Positions 25,608 through 33,906 of a stretch of DNA of 64,000 nucleotides are shown here, piece by piece. Origin of the DNA: Streptomyces sp. NRRL S-350 (GTDB lineage Bacteria; Actinomycetota; Actinomycetes; Streptomycetales; Streptomycetaceae); the NCBI RefSeq assembly GCF_000719705.1, contig NZ_JOHO01000014.1, forward strand, positions 1-64,000. The letters run 5' to 3'. The position numbers and the translations under genes are program-made. Position 1 is the stretch's first letter; each line of letters starts with the position of its first letter. A model generated the notes under the pieces. That model did no database searches. It was not told the DNA's origin and saw nothing but the letters and a program-made list of their open reading frames with translations.

Positions 25608-26093
25608 GCGGTGGAGCGGGGAATTCTGCGGGGACACCGAGGTACCTGCGCTTTCGCTTTCGTGGAGACGTGCACGAGAGAATGGTGCGAGGTGGTGCAG
25701 TGATGCAGAGGGGAGTGGGCCGCGTGAGAACACACGGAATCCACGAGGACTCCGGAGGCGGCCGAAAAGAATTCCCCCCCGGGAAAAATCAGATGTATCG
25801 GCCCCTGTTTCGGGGCCACTTCACGCGGCGTCCGCCGGGGAAGTGGAAAGAACCTTCCCATGGATTCCCTCGGCGTGCAAGCTGCGATCCGGCCCGGCCT
25901 CGGGCGGACTTTCCGTGGGAATTCGGGCAATTGGGAAGGGATTTCGGATTTCTGTTCCAGATGCGCGTTCGACTCCGGCCGCGTCGGGCGCGACCCTGTC
26001 AAAGGTCGGTTGACAAGGGCCTGTCGCTGTCAACAGCGATGCGGTAGCGTGGCTTCCACCTCGTGAAACAAGCCATCCGGAAGCAGGTGGGAC
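25608..26093. promoter_or_regulatory. Divergent control region of the two defence operons
   Basis: About 490 bp, more AT-rich than the flanks (for example 25770-25800 and 25915-25955), between the leftward helicase operon and the rightward HTH-ATPase operon. Three TTGACA/TGTCAA half-sites cluster at 25997-26033. A TAGCGT -10 candidate lies at 26045-26050 for the rightward genes. Confidence 0.55.
25997..26037. promoter_or_regulatory. Cluster of TGTCAA/TTGACA half-sites, candidate XRE operators
   Basis: TGTCAA at 25997-26002, TTGACA at 26010-26015 and TGTCAA at 26028-26033. The first two form an inverted repeat with a 7-bp gap. The last two extend to 7-bp arms (GTTGACA/TGTCAAC, 26009-26034). 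The last also centres a perfect GCTGT-CA-ACAGC palindrome (26026-26037). They lie 57-97 bp before the HTH-ATPase start, where an XRE autorepressor would bind. Confidence 0.6.
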
Positions 26094-28238
26094 GTGAAGG
26101 CGGCTGAGGACTTCGGCCCCTGGCTGGCGCGCCAGCTCAAGAACGCCGGGAAGAGCCAGACCGATCTGGCGGAGGACCTGGGCGTGACCCGAGCCGCCGT
26201 CTCGGCCTGGATCGTCGGCCGCTCCGTACCCCGGGACGACACCATCCGGCTGATCGCGGAGGTGCTCAACACCGACCTGGAAACCATCCACACCCGCAGC
26301 TCCGACGCCCAACTGGGACTGCCCATCACCTGGTACCACCGGCCGGCCCACGCCGACGGCGGTCGCGAGTACGGCAATGCCGCCGCGTTCGCCTTCGAGG
26401 CCGATGTCTCGGTACTCGCGCGCGAGGCCACCCAGAACAGCCTCGACGCGCGCCTCGATCCGGTCGAGCCCGTCCGGGTACGCTACACCCTGCACGAACT
26501 CACCGGGGAGGCTCTGGCCCGATTCCGGGAGGCCATCGACTGGGAGCGTCTGCGTCCCCACTACGAGGCACTCACCGCCGACGGCGGGAAACAGGGCAAG
26601 GTCTCGCGCACGATCGCGGCCGGACTGCGCGACATGTACCAGCACGACCGCCTGGTGCTGCTCCGTGTCGACGACTACAACGCCACCGGGCTGACCGGCG
26701 GTGACTACGAGGACGGGCTCTTCGCCGCCGTCGTCCGTCGACAACTCGACAGCCACAAGCGGGACCTCGGGGCGGGCGGTTCCTACGGCCTGGGCAAGGC
26801 CACCCTGTGGGCCACCAGCCGGCTCGGCCTGGTGCTGATCAACTCCACCCTCTCCGAACCCCACGAGGGGCGCACCGAACGGCGCCTCATCGGCCGGCTC
26901 GACCTGCCGTGGCGTGAGGTGGACGGTCGCGCGTGTGCCGGCCCGGCCTGGTTCGGGCGCCCCGACCCGACCACCGAGTCCGCGGACGTGGTCCGTTCCT
27001 GGTGGGCCGACGAGGAGACCGTCGAGAAGCTCCACCTCACCCGCGAGAGCGCGGCTCCCGGCACGTCCTTCCTGATCGTGGGCGCCCACGACGTGGCCAG
27101 CCTGCTGTCCGTCAACGGTGCCGTGGACGACGAGGAAACCGCCGAGGACGACGACTCCGTGCACCGCATGCACGCACGCCTCGTCGACGCGCTCGGCCGC
27201 AACTTCTGGGCGGCGATGACCGGCGGCGGCGACCACAAGCCGCACCTCGAGGCGTCCGTCCGCACCTGTCGCAACGGGGAGGTGCTCATCCCCGAGGAGC
27301 ACGTGGACCCGGCCGTCGCCCAGCCGTCCCGCACCCGCGCCCTGCGCGCCTTCCTGGAGGGGACCACCGTCGACCGGCTGACGGGCCCCGGCCAGGTCGC
27401 CCGAGCCGTCGTACCGCTCAACGTGCCGCTCCACGGCGGTCAGGTACGCGGTGGCGTGCCGCACGAGGCAGTGCTCCTGGTGACCAATGCCGAGGACGCC
27501 GACGGCCGTCCGAACCGGCTGGTCTCCATGCGGGGCAACCGCATGACCGTCAAGGACAGCCCCGCCACCAACATCCCGATCGGCACCAACCCCTTCCAGG
27601 CGGTCCTGCTCGCCGGTCGGGCGGCAGGCCCGGACGCCCCCGGCGCCGAGGCCGCCGAAGAGTTCCTCCGCGCGTCGGAGCCGCCCGAGCACAACAAGTG
27701 GGGGCAGACGGAGGAACTGCGCCTCGCCTACTCGCCGTCCGCGCACCGGCGCATCGCCGCCCTGACCACCGCGGCGAACGCCGCGGTTCGCGACCTCGTG
27801 GCGGTGCCCCGGGCCAGGCGCCGCAACGGGGGCGAAGCCAAGATCGCAGGGCGGCTCAAGCTGGGCGGCAGCGCGAGGAAGCCGCGCCAGGCCACGGCTG
27901 CGGTCCTGCCCGAACTGGACAACGTGGACGCGCTGATCGACGAAACCGGCGCCTGGTCGGTCACCGTCGACCTGCGAGTGTCGTCGGGCGTCGACACGGA
28001 CCGGCCGGTGACGCCGGTCGCCAAGTTCGACGTGCGTTCCGGGCCGCGCCCGGCCGCGCCCTGGAAGGAACTCGTCGCCGTCAGTGGCTGTGAGGTCGTC
28101 GACGGTGCCCTGCAGCTGTCGGCGGGAAGCCGCAAGGCCGTCTTCCGGGGGATCACCGACGTGTCCCGGCATCCGGTCCGGGCCCAACTCACCGGACTCG
28201 TCGTCGAACTCCGCAGCGGAAAGGGGGAGCAGGCGTGA
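26094..28238 (+). CDS. XRE helix-turn-helix fused to a GHKL-type ATPase
   Basis: A 714-aa protein; GTG 26094 follows AGGTGG. Residues 8-62 are an XRE HTH (KSQTDLAEDLGVTRAAVSAWI). A GHKL ATPase follows: N-box REATQNSLDAR (110-120), G1-like VDDYNATGL (192-200), G2 loop GAGGSYGLGKAT (227-238). The C-terminal 450 residues are unrecognised. The domain order suggests a nucleotide-sensing repressor or a DNA-bound effector. It heads a three-gene rightward operon (GTGA then ATGA overlaps) divergent from the sacsin-like helicase operon, and could repress both promoters through the TGTCAA sites. Confidence 0.82.
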   Translation: MKAAEDFGPWLARQLKNAGKSQTDLAEDLGVTRAAVSAWIVGRSVPRDDTIRLIAEVLNTDLETIHTRSSDAQLGLPITWYHRPAHADGGREYGNAAAFAFEADVSVLAREATQNSLDARLDPVEPVRVRYTLHELTGEALARFREAIDWERLRPHYEALTADGGKQGKVSRTIAAGLRDMYQHDRLVLLRVDDYNATGLTGGDYEDGLFAAVVRRQLDSHKRDLGAGGSYGLGKATLWATSRLGLVLINSTLSEPHEGRTERRLIGRLDLPWREVDGRACAGPAWFGRPDPTTESADVVRSWWADEETVEKLHLTRESAAPGTSFLIVGAHDVASLLSVNGAVDDEETAEDDDSVHRMHARLVDALGRNFWAAMTGGGDHKPHLEASVRTCRNGEVLIPEEHVDPAVAQPSRTRALRAFLEGTTVDRLTGPGQVARAVVPLNVPLHGGQVRGGVPHEAVLLVTNAEDADGRPNRLVSMRGNRMTVKDSPATNIPIGTNPFQAVLLAGRAAGPDAPGAEAAEEFLRASEPPEHNKWGQTEELRLAYSPSAHRRIAALTTAANAAVRDLVAVPRARRRNGGEAKIAGRLKLGGSARKPRQATAAVLPELDNVDALIDETGAWSVTVDLRVSSGVDTDRPVTPVAKFDVRSGPRPAAPWKELVAVSGCEVVDGALQLSAGSRKAVFRGITDVSRHPVRAQLTGLVVELRSGKGEQA

Positions 28239-29239
28239 AGGTCTACCCCTACCGGCGGCTCACCGGAAACGTCTCCTGGCGCGTCGACAGTGCCCAACTC
28301 AAGGCCGAGGGCGAGCCCTGGGAGGACGTGGAGAGCAAGTATCTCTCCGTCGTCGAACGCGTCGTCGCGCTCGGGCCCGACGAGGACCGCCCCGACTGGA
28401 CCGAGGCCCGGCTCCGACTCTCCGCCGGCCTCCCTGCCAAGGCACTGGATCCCGCGGGGCCATGGCAGAACACCAAGGTCGTGGCCGTCCTGACGGAACG
28501 GGCCACCAACACCCGTACGACCGTGGAGTTCTCGTCGGTTTCCGCGGACGGCCGCGAGCGGACGGCCGAGCTGTACCTGAACCGTTGCGACCTTCTCGAC
28601 CGCGCCACCCTCGCCGTGCACGTGGTGGCCACCGTCGACGGCGTCCCCGGGCGTGTCATCGCGACCTCCGACACGGAGTGGTTCGTCGACGTCACCGCGG
28701 TCGTGCCCTCACTCGCGCGCGAACTCGAGGTCAGGATGGTGAACTTCGGTTCCGGAGCCGGCCGGCTCCAGCGCTTCAGGGACTCCCCCTGGCTGGTCGA
28801 CACCACCGGTCGGATCCCCGTCGTGCGCGTCAACACCGACTTCGAGGGGCTCGGCGACCTGATCGGCGCAGACGGCGGCACCGGCCCGGAGGCGACCGTC
28901 CGGGAGGTCCTCCTCGCCCAGATGTGCTCCGAGGTGTGGACGGCCGTCTTCCACTCCGCCGTCGGCGACCTCGAGGTCGAGGAGGACGGCACACCGGTGT
29001 TCCCCCATGGCTGGCAAGGCGACGTGCTCCGGGAAATGCTCCCCGACATGTACCCCGGGCACGAGCCGGAGCACGCGCTGAGAGAAGTGCACGCGGCTCG
29101 CACCGGCGCCTCCGCCACCGGATGGGGGGAACTCCAATCCCGGATCCACTTCGCCGCCTCGCGGCGCGCCGGCGTCCCCCGGACGCTCTCCACCACCATC
29201 CGAGACCTGGAACGCCTCACGCAGGGGGACGACGCATGA
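28235..29239 (+). CDS. Unknown protein of defence operon
   Basis: A 334-aa soluble protein that I do not recognise. GTG 28235 overlaps the previous stop (GTGA) and has AAGGGGGAG just upstream. It starts MKVYPYRRLTGNVSWRVDSAQ; mid-protein features include ELYLNRCDLLDRATLAVHV and WFVDVTAVVPSLARELEVRMVNF, with mixed beta-rich composition. No catalytic motif, membrane segment or signal is visible. Both junctions overlap by four bases, so it is likely made in fixed ratio with the GHKL ATPase and the DUF6339-like protein and may be a complex partner. Confidence 0.75.
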   Translation: MKVYPYRRLTGNVSWRVDSAQLKAEGEPWEDVESKYLSVVERVVALGPDEDRPDWTEARLRLSAGLPAKALDPAGPWQNTKVVAVLTERATNTRTTVEFSSVSADGRERTAELYLNRCDLLDRATLAVHVVATVDGVPGRVIATSDTEWFVDVTAVVPSLARELEVRMVNFGSGAGRLQRFRDSPWLVDTTGRIPVVRVNTDFEGLGDLIGADGGTGPEATVREVLLAQMCSEVWTAVFHSAVGDLEVEEDGTPVFPHGWQGDVLREMLPDMYPGHEPEHALREVHAARTGASATGWGELQSRIHFAASRRAGVPRTLSTTIRDLERLTQGDDA

Positions 29240-30141
29240 CCGACCGGCCCAGCCACCTCCCGGAGCGCCTGGCCGTGCTGCCGAACGCCGAGGCGGCGGA
29301 ATTCCTCACCGACGGGCTGCTCACCGGTCGCGAGGAGGTGCCGAGCATCAAGCTCAACCAGGTCACCGAACCGCTCGCGCACACCGACCGGCGCGGCGAG
29401 CTTCGACCTGTCCGCGACCTGGCCGAGGACGCCATGGCCTACTGCCGGAGCAACGGGTTCAAGGCCACCCAGGCCGACGCCTGGCTCGCCCCGCGGCTCC
29501 ACGCGGCGCTCCGACTCACCCGCCGAGAGGCGGCCGACCCCGGGTTCTGGAACTACCTCGCCCTCGGCGTCGCCCCGGACTACGTGGTCTGGCGACACCT
29601 GCCGGAACCCAAGGACGACAAGGTCGCCAAGGTGGCGGCCGTCCGCTTCCGCGGGCCGTACCACAAGCAGGCCTTCGCCCGCCTGTGGTGGGCGGCGGAA
29701 CTCTTCCGTGACGGTGCGGACTACGGACCCGTGGTGACGGCCTGCGGCAACCAGGACATCCTCAACACGGCACTCCGGATGTCCGTGATCAACCACCGGC
29801 CCACGGCGCAGGCGATCGTCCGGCTGGTCGTGAAGGGGACGATCACCGGCGGCCGTGAGGCCAACGCCCTGGCCGGAGCCGTCAACGCCTCCGCCGCGAC
29901 GCTGATGTACGACGTGATCGCTCCCGACCACTCCGAGCGGGACTCCCGTCCACTGCTCGACTGGATCGACGAGGCCGAGACGGCCCGCCAGGTGTCACGC
30001 AACGCGCTTCCGACAGGCCCCGCCGAGGAACCCGCGCCGGAGCTGTCCGTGAGCATGCTGGCGGACTACTTCGCCGACCTCTTCGCCGACGCGCCGGTCC
30101 GGGGGCGGGACGAGCCGGAAGCGGCCGAGGAAGAAGCCTGA
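29236..30141 (+). CDS. DUF6339-like protein of defence operon
   Basis: A 301-aa protein resembling DUF6339, a family I associate with methyltransferase/Vsr-containing defence loci (moderate recall). ATG 29236 overlaps the previous stop (ATGA); the longer upstream frame is shadow. Visible features: RLHAALRLTRREAADPGFWNYL, DYVVWRH, and a Trp/aromatic-rich helix KQAFARLWWAAELFRDG. The C-terminal 50 residues are acidic (DEPEAAEEEA). Its last 76 bp overlap, tail to tail, the 3' end of the convergent methyltransferase gene. Confidence 0.75.
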   Translation: MTDRPSHLPERLAVLPNAEAAEFLTDGLLTGREEVPSIKLNQVTEPLAHTDRRGELRPVRDLAEDAMAYCRSNGFKATQADAWLAPRLHAALRLTRREAADPGFWNYLALGVAPDYVVWRHLPEPKDDKVAKVAAVRFRGPYHKQAFARLWWAAELFRDGADYGPVVTACGNQDILNTALRMSVINHRPTAQAIVRLVVKGTITGGREANALAGAVNASAATLMYDVIAPDHSERDSRPLLDWIDEAETARQVSRNALPTGPAEEPAPELSVSMLADYFADLFADAPVRGRDEPEAAEEEA

Positions 30142-31397
30142 TCCTCGGGCTTCGGGCAGTCGGGGCCGCAGCCGCCGGAAGCCTCGCAACCTTCCAGGCG
30201 CAGGTCCGTGTACCTCGTGTCGGTCCTGTCGAGCCGGGGCCAGCTCTCCCGCAGCCGTTCCTCGGGCGGGAGCGGCAGCGACAGGGCCGCCGCCAGCACG
30301 TGCATGCCGAACAGGGGAGGCACGGCGTTACCCACCTGCTGCGACTGGTCTCCGCCGCCCCACGGATAGTCGGGCGGGAAGGTCTGGAGGATGCCGGCCT
30401 CGGGGATGGTCAGGCGGTCGGGGTCGAGGTCGGGACCGTTCGGGTGCCGTCGGACCGCGTTGCGCGAGACCTTCCCCGTGACGGTGAACGACGGCTGCTT
30501 GTGCGTTCGGATCCCGCGGTTCTTCGGATCGCCGCCGCTGCCGTAGTTGGACACGATCTCGAACGGGCCCCGTCGGCTCGTCAACACTTCCTCCATCGCG
30601 ACCCAGGGCCTGAGCGGCGCCGCCCCGTCCACCGGCAGCGTGGGCTGAGCGTCGTCGGGCCCGCCCTCCTCCGGCCTGCGCAGGTTGAAGACGTGGTGGG
30701 TCGGAGCGGGAAGCGGAGGGACACCGTGCTCGGCGAGCCGCGCGATCAGGATCGTGCGGCGGCGGGTCTGCGGGACGCCGTACGCCTCGGTGTGCAGGGT
30801 CTTGACCTCGGCGACCTCGTACCGGACCCTCGTTCCGTCCTCCCGGGGCAGACCCTTCTCCAGAGCCTTCTTGTAGACGTCCCAGAGCGCCTTGACGGCG
30901 GGCACCTGCTCCAGGACGATCACGTCGAACGGGCGACCGTTGCGGTTCGGGCAGGCGAGGGCCTTGATCGCGTACCGGAGCGGCTCCAGGACCAGGGCGG
31001 TTCGGGGATCGCCACCCATCTCCGCCAGCCGTTCGTCGACGTTCTCCTCCCCGGCCCCGTCGACCAACCGGTGGATGAGCTCCTTGACCTTGTCCAGGGC
31101 CTCGCGTCCCGCACCGCTGCCGGCCACGGAGTACGTCTGGCAGGGCGGCCCGCCGGCCAACACGTTCAGGTCTGCGGGGAGCTTCTGGAATCGTTCCCGC
31201 CGGACCTCGCTGACGTCCGCATGCCACGTCCTGAGCCCGGCCGCGTAACGCGTCTCACAGGCGTCCTTGTCCCACTCGATGCCGAGCGAGGGCACGCCGA
31301 GCATCTTCGCAGCCACGTCCAGACCGCCGGGACCGGCGAAAAGGTCCAGAATGCGTGGTTTCGCGAGGAATGGAGCGGCTGCGCCCGAGCTGGTCAT
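30066..31397 (-). CDS. DNA (cytosine-5-)-methyltransferase, catalytic motifs intact
   Basis: A 443-aa C5-methyltransferase. ATG 31397; the track-length frame upstream is antisense to nothing useful and overlaps vsr. Motif I is LDLFAGPGGLDVAAK, motif IV GGPPCQTYSVAGSG with the nucleophilic Cys, motif VIII PQTRRRTILIA, motif X QQVGNAVPPL. Motif VI reads LEQV instead of the usual ENV. The C-terminal tail past motif X adds a Cys cluster (CEASGGCGPDC) and a Ser-rich stretch. It lies 11 bp downstream of vsr on the same strand, the usual Dcm-Vsr pairing. It probably protects host DNA from the neighbouring DrmAB-type system. Confidence 0.92.
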   Translation of the reverse strand: MTSSGAAAPFLAKPRILDLFAGPGGLDVAAKMLGVPSLGIEWDKDACETRYAAGLRTWHADVSEVRRERFQKLPADLNVLAGGPPCQTYSVAGSGAGREALDKVKELIHRLVDGAGEENVDERLAEMGGDPRTALVLEPLRYAIKALACPNRNGRPFDVIVLEQVPAVKALWDVYKKALEKGLPREDGTRVRYEVAEVKTLHTEAYGVPQTRRRTILIARLAEHGVPPLPAPTHHVFNLRRPEEGGPDDAQPTLPVDGAAPLRPWVAMEEVLTSRRGPFEIVSNYGSGGDPKNRGIRTHKQPSFTVTGKVSRNAVRRHPNGPDLDPDRLTIPEAGILQTFPPDYPWGGGDQSQQVGNAVPPLFGMHVLAAALSLPLPPEERLRESWPRLDRTDTRYTDLRLEGCEASGGCGPDCPKPEDQASSSAASGSSRPRTGASAKRSAK

Positions 31398-31408
31398 GTG
31401 GCCAGAGT

Positions 31409-31885
31409 CTAGCCGGCGACGAGACGTGCGGTGTACTCGGTCGCCGCTTCGGCCGTGCTCCGCCCGGGCCCCGGCCGCCGTTCCCGGACCAGCGCTGCGA
31501 TGCGCTCGGCGGCTTCGACGGCGCTCTCGTGCTCCCAGACGCGGACCGACAGCCAACCGGCCGCAGCGAGCCGGGCATCCGTGTCGAGGTCCCGGGCACG
31601 GTTCTTCTCGATCTTCTCCCGCCAGAACCCGGCGTTGTTCTTGGGCCACGTCGCGTGCTCGGGGCAACCGTGCCAGAAGCAGCCGTCGACGAAGACTGCG
31701 ATGCGCGCCGGACCGAAGAGGATGTCGGCCTCACGGCGCATGCCCTTGAGCGGCTTGCGGTGCACGCGATAGCGGAAGCCCGCCGCATGCAGGATCCTGC
31801 GGAGGGTGATCTCGATGCTCGTGTCGTGACTGCGCTGCTTGCTCATCCGGGCGCGGATCTTCGGCGTGGTCTCCAAGGTGGGCAT
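31409..31885 (-). CDS. vsr: Very-short-patch repair endonuclease Vsr
   Basis: A 158-aa Vsr-family mismatch nicking enzyme that repairs T:G mismatches left by 5-methylcytosine deamination. ATG 31885 (MPTLETTPKIRARMSKQRS). Family hallmarks: RMSKQRSHDTSIEITLRRILHAAGFRYRVH, EADILFGPARIAVFVDGCFWHGCPEH with the catalytic Asp and zinc-binding Cys/His, then FWREKIEKNRARD and LSVRVWEHE. It is the first gene of a vsr-methyltransferase pair. Its presence implies that the neighbouring methyltransferase is active in vivo. Confidence 0.95.
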   Translation of the reverse strand: MPTLETTPKIRARMSKQRSHDTSIEITLRRILHAAGFRYRVHRKPLKGMRREADILFGPARIAVFVDGCFWHGCPEHATWPKNNAGFWREKIEKNRARDLDTDARLAAAGWLSVRVWEHESAVEAAERIAALVRERRPGPGRSTAEAATEYTARLVAG

Positions 31886-32231
31886 ATCCCCATTCTGGCG
31901 TCGCGGGGTGACACGGACCACGGGCCCCGGTGGACGGGCGGTCACGCCGGACCCTCCGGGGCCCGGTGCGTTGCTCGGTCGCGGTGGGCGCGGTCTGGAA
32001 GGCCCCCGACCGGAGCCCGTGAACGACGTGGGCGAGCGTGGCTGCCGGCCGCAAGCGAACCGGCGAGCGGCCGCCGGGGACGGACCCGGAGGCATCACCG
32101 CCCGGCCTTACGACAACGGCATTGACGTGTGAAGGCGCCGCCGGTTTCATGGCTCGCACCCCGCATGGCGCCGCCCCTCCGGCGCGTGCGTTCCCCCACA
32201 GGTGCACCCCCACGACCAAGGCGGTGATCCG
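31886..32231. other. Spacer at the right edge of the defence island
   Basis: About 345 bp between vsr and the permease gene. No convincing gene, terminator or attachment-site repeat was seen. Confidence 0.4.
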
Positions 32232-33704
32232 TTGGCATCGACGGTGAAGGACACGGGCAGCGGCCCGAGAGCGGACGCGGGCGGAGCCCCCGCCGGCATG
32301 CAGAAGTCCATCGGCCTGCTGGACGGTGCGGCGATCGCCGCCTCCAGTACGGCCGCCACCAGCAGCATCGGGATCGGCCTCGGGCTGATGGCCGGGGTGG
32401 TCGGCATGCACCTTCCGGCGATCATGCTGCTGGCCTTCCTGCCCGTGCTCGCCATCGCCGGCGGGTACGGGCGGCTGAACGCGGTGGAGCCGGATGCCGG
32501 GAGCAGCTACCGGTGGGTCGGGCGGATCCTCAACCCCTGGCTGGGGTTCCTCACCGGGTGGGTGAACACCGTCGGGACCGTGGTCTTCATGGCGTACACC
32601 ACGACCGTCACCGGCTCGTCCGTCGTCCAACTGCTCGACCAGGCCCACGTGCGCGGCGTCGCGGGCGTGCGGCTGGACGCGGACTCGACCGTCCAGTGCA
32701 CCCTGCTCGGCCTGGTGGTCCTGGTCGGTGCCGCGCTGGTCGCGGTGCGCGGGCTGGACCTGGCGGCCCGGTTGCAGAAGGCGCTGCTGGTGTTCGAGTA
32801 CGTCGTGCTGCTCGGCTTCTGCGGGTACGGGCTGTTCGCGGGGGACCAGCCGTTCTCCCTGCAGTGGTTCAACCCCTTCGACCTCCCCTCCCTCGACGCC
32901 GTCGCGCAGGGCATGGTGCTGGCGGTGTTCTGCTACTGGGGCTTCGAATCGGTGTTCAGCGTCGGCGAGGAGGTGCGCGACCCGCGCGACGCCTCCCGAG
33001 GCGGCATGATCGCCCTGGTGGTGATGATGCTGCTGTTCCTCCTCGCCGGCACGGCCTTCCAACGGGTGCTTCCGATCGGCGAATTGGCCGACAACGGCGC
33101 GCACGGCCTGGCCTACTTCGGGGCCCGGCTCGCCCACCAGCCGCTCGCCGCACTGCCGTTGATCGCCCTGATGTTCTCCGCGGTGGCCTCGCTGCAGTCC
33201 TCGGTCATCCCGACCGCCCGCGGAATGTACGCGATGGGGCGAGACGGGGTGCTCGGCCCGGTCTGGACCCGGCTGCACCCACGGCACGCCACCCCCGCCG
33301 TCGGCACCCTGCTGGTCACCGGCATCGCCGCCGCGCTGGCCCTGGCCTCGGTCGCCATCCCGACCGTCAACGACTTGATCTCGGCCGCCGTCAACGCCAT
33401 CGGCATCATCGTCGCCCTCTACTACGCCCTGACCGCCATCGCGGCTGCCGTGCGGTTCCGCGGGCTGCTGCGCACGAACCTCGTGGAGGGGCTGCGTGCC
33501 GTGGTCGGGCCACTGCTGGGCGCGGCGGCACTGCTCGCCGTCGGCGGCTACCTCGCCTGGAGCTTCTACGACTCCACCGACCACTTCGAACTGTCGGCCG
33601 GCAACGGGTGGTTCGAGCTGACCGTGGTGACGTTGATGATCGTCAGCGGGCTGCCGGCTGCGGCCTGGGCCCGCTGGCGGCGGCGCTCACCGTACTTCCG
33701 GTGA
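32232..33704 (+). CDS. APC-family amino acid/polyamine permease
   Basis: A 490-aa secondary transporter with about 12 hydrophobic helices, including a glycine-rich TM1 (SIGLLDGAAIAASSTAATSS) and GGYGRLNAVEPDAGSSYRWV, typical of APC superfamily members. The TTG at 32232 has AAGGCGG 7 nt upstream; a GTG at 32202 is possible but has no RBS. The likely amidohydrolase partner starts 200 bp downstream, so the pair may import and hydrolyse a cyclic amide or amino compound; the substrate is unknown. Confidence 0.88.
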   Translation: MASTVKDTGSGPRADAGGAPAGMQKSIGLLDGAAIAASSTAATSSIGIGLGLMAGVVGMHLPAIMLLAFLPVLAIAGGYGRLNAVEPDAGSSYRWVGRILNPWLGFLTGWVNTVGTVVFMAYTTTVTGSSVVQLLDQAHVRGVAGVRLDADSTVQCTLLGLVVLVGAALVAVRGLDLAARLQKALLVFEYVVLLGFCGYGLFAGDQPFSLQWFNPFDLPSLDAVAQGMVLAVFCYWGFESVFSVGEEVRDPRDASRGGMIALVVMMLLFLLAGTAFQRVLPIGELADNGAHGLAYFGARLAHQPLAALPLIALMFSAVASLQSSVIPTARGMYAMGRDGVLGPVWTRLHPRHATPAVGTLLVTGIAAALALASVAIPTVNDLISAAVNAIGIIVALYYALTAIAAAVRFRGLLRTNLVEGLRAVVGPLLGAAALLAVGGYLAWSFYDSTDHFELSAGNGWFELTVVTLMIVSGLPAAAWARWRRRSPYFR

Positions 33705-33839
33705 GCCGGAAGCCGTCGCCGTCCCCGCGCGGCGACAGGGCGGCAGGAGAACGGCAGTTGAGCGGCGGCAGGGCGGCGGCAGGGCGCCGGCAGAGCAGCC
33801 GCAGGGCAGCAGCAGCAGAGCGCCGGCGGGCATGAGGAC

Positions 33840-33887
33840 AGGCGCGAGAACAAACGCGAGAACGGGCACGAGAACAGGCATGAGAAA
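33840..33887. repeat. Four 12-bp tandem repeats before amidohydrolase
   Basis: Units AGGCGCGAGAAC, AAACGCGAGAAC, GGGCACGAGAAC and AGGCATGAGAAA lie head to tail, 20 bp before the amidohydrolase start. Looser GGCAGGG repeats precede them (33745-33800). If translated from 33832 they would give an ART-rich leader, but that start has no RBS. Confidence 0.75.
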
Positions 33888-33906
33888 CAGGAACGGAGCG
33901 CCACCG

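Noticed and set aside
25821..28187. 788-aa minus-strand frame opposite the HTH-ATPase
   Set aside because: Composition of a shadow frame; runs through the regulatory region.
28084..29235. Upstream extension of the DUF6339-like frame
   Set aside because: Arg/Gly/Pro-rich shadow of the 334-aa gene; the ATGA overlap at 29236 gives a natural start.
12413..31885. Whole island tested as an integrated prophage or ICE
   Set aside because: No integrase, tRNA target, direct-repeat ends or structural phage gene could be seen at either edge.
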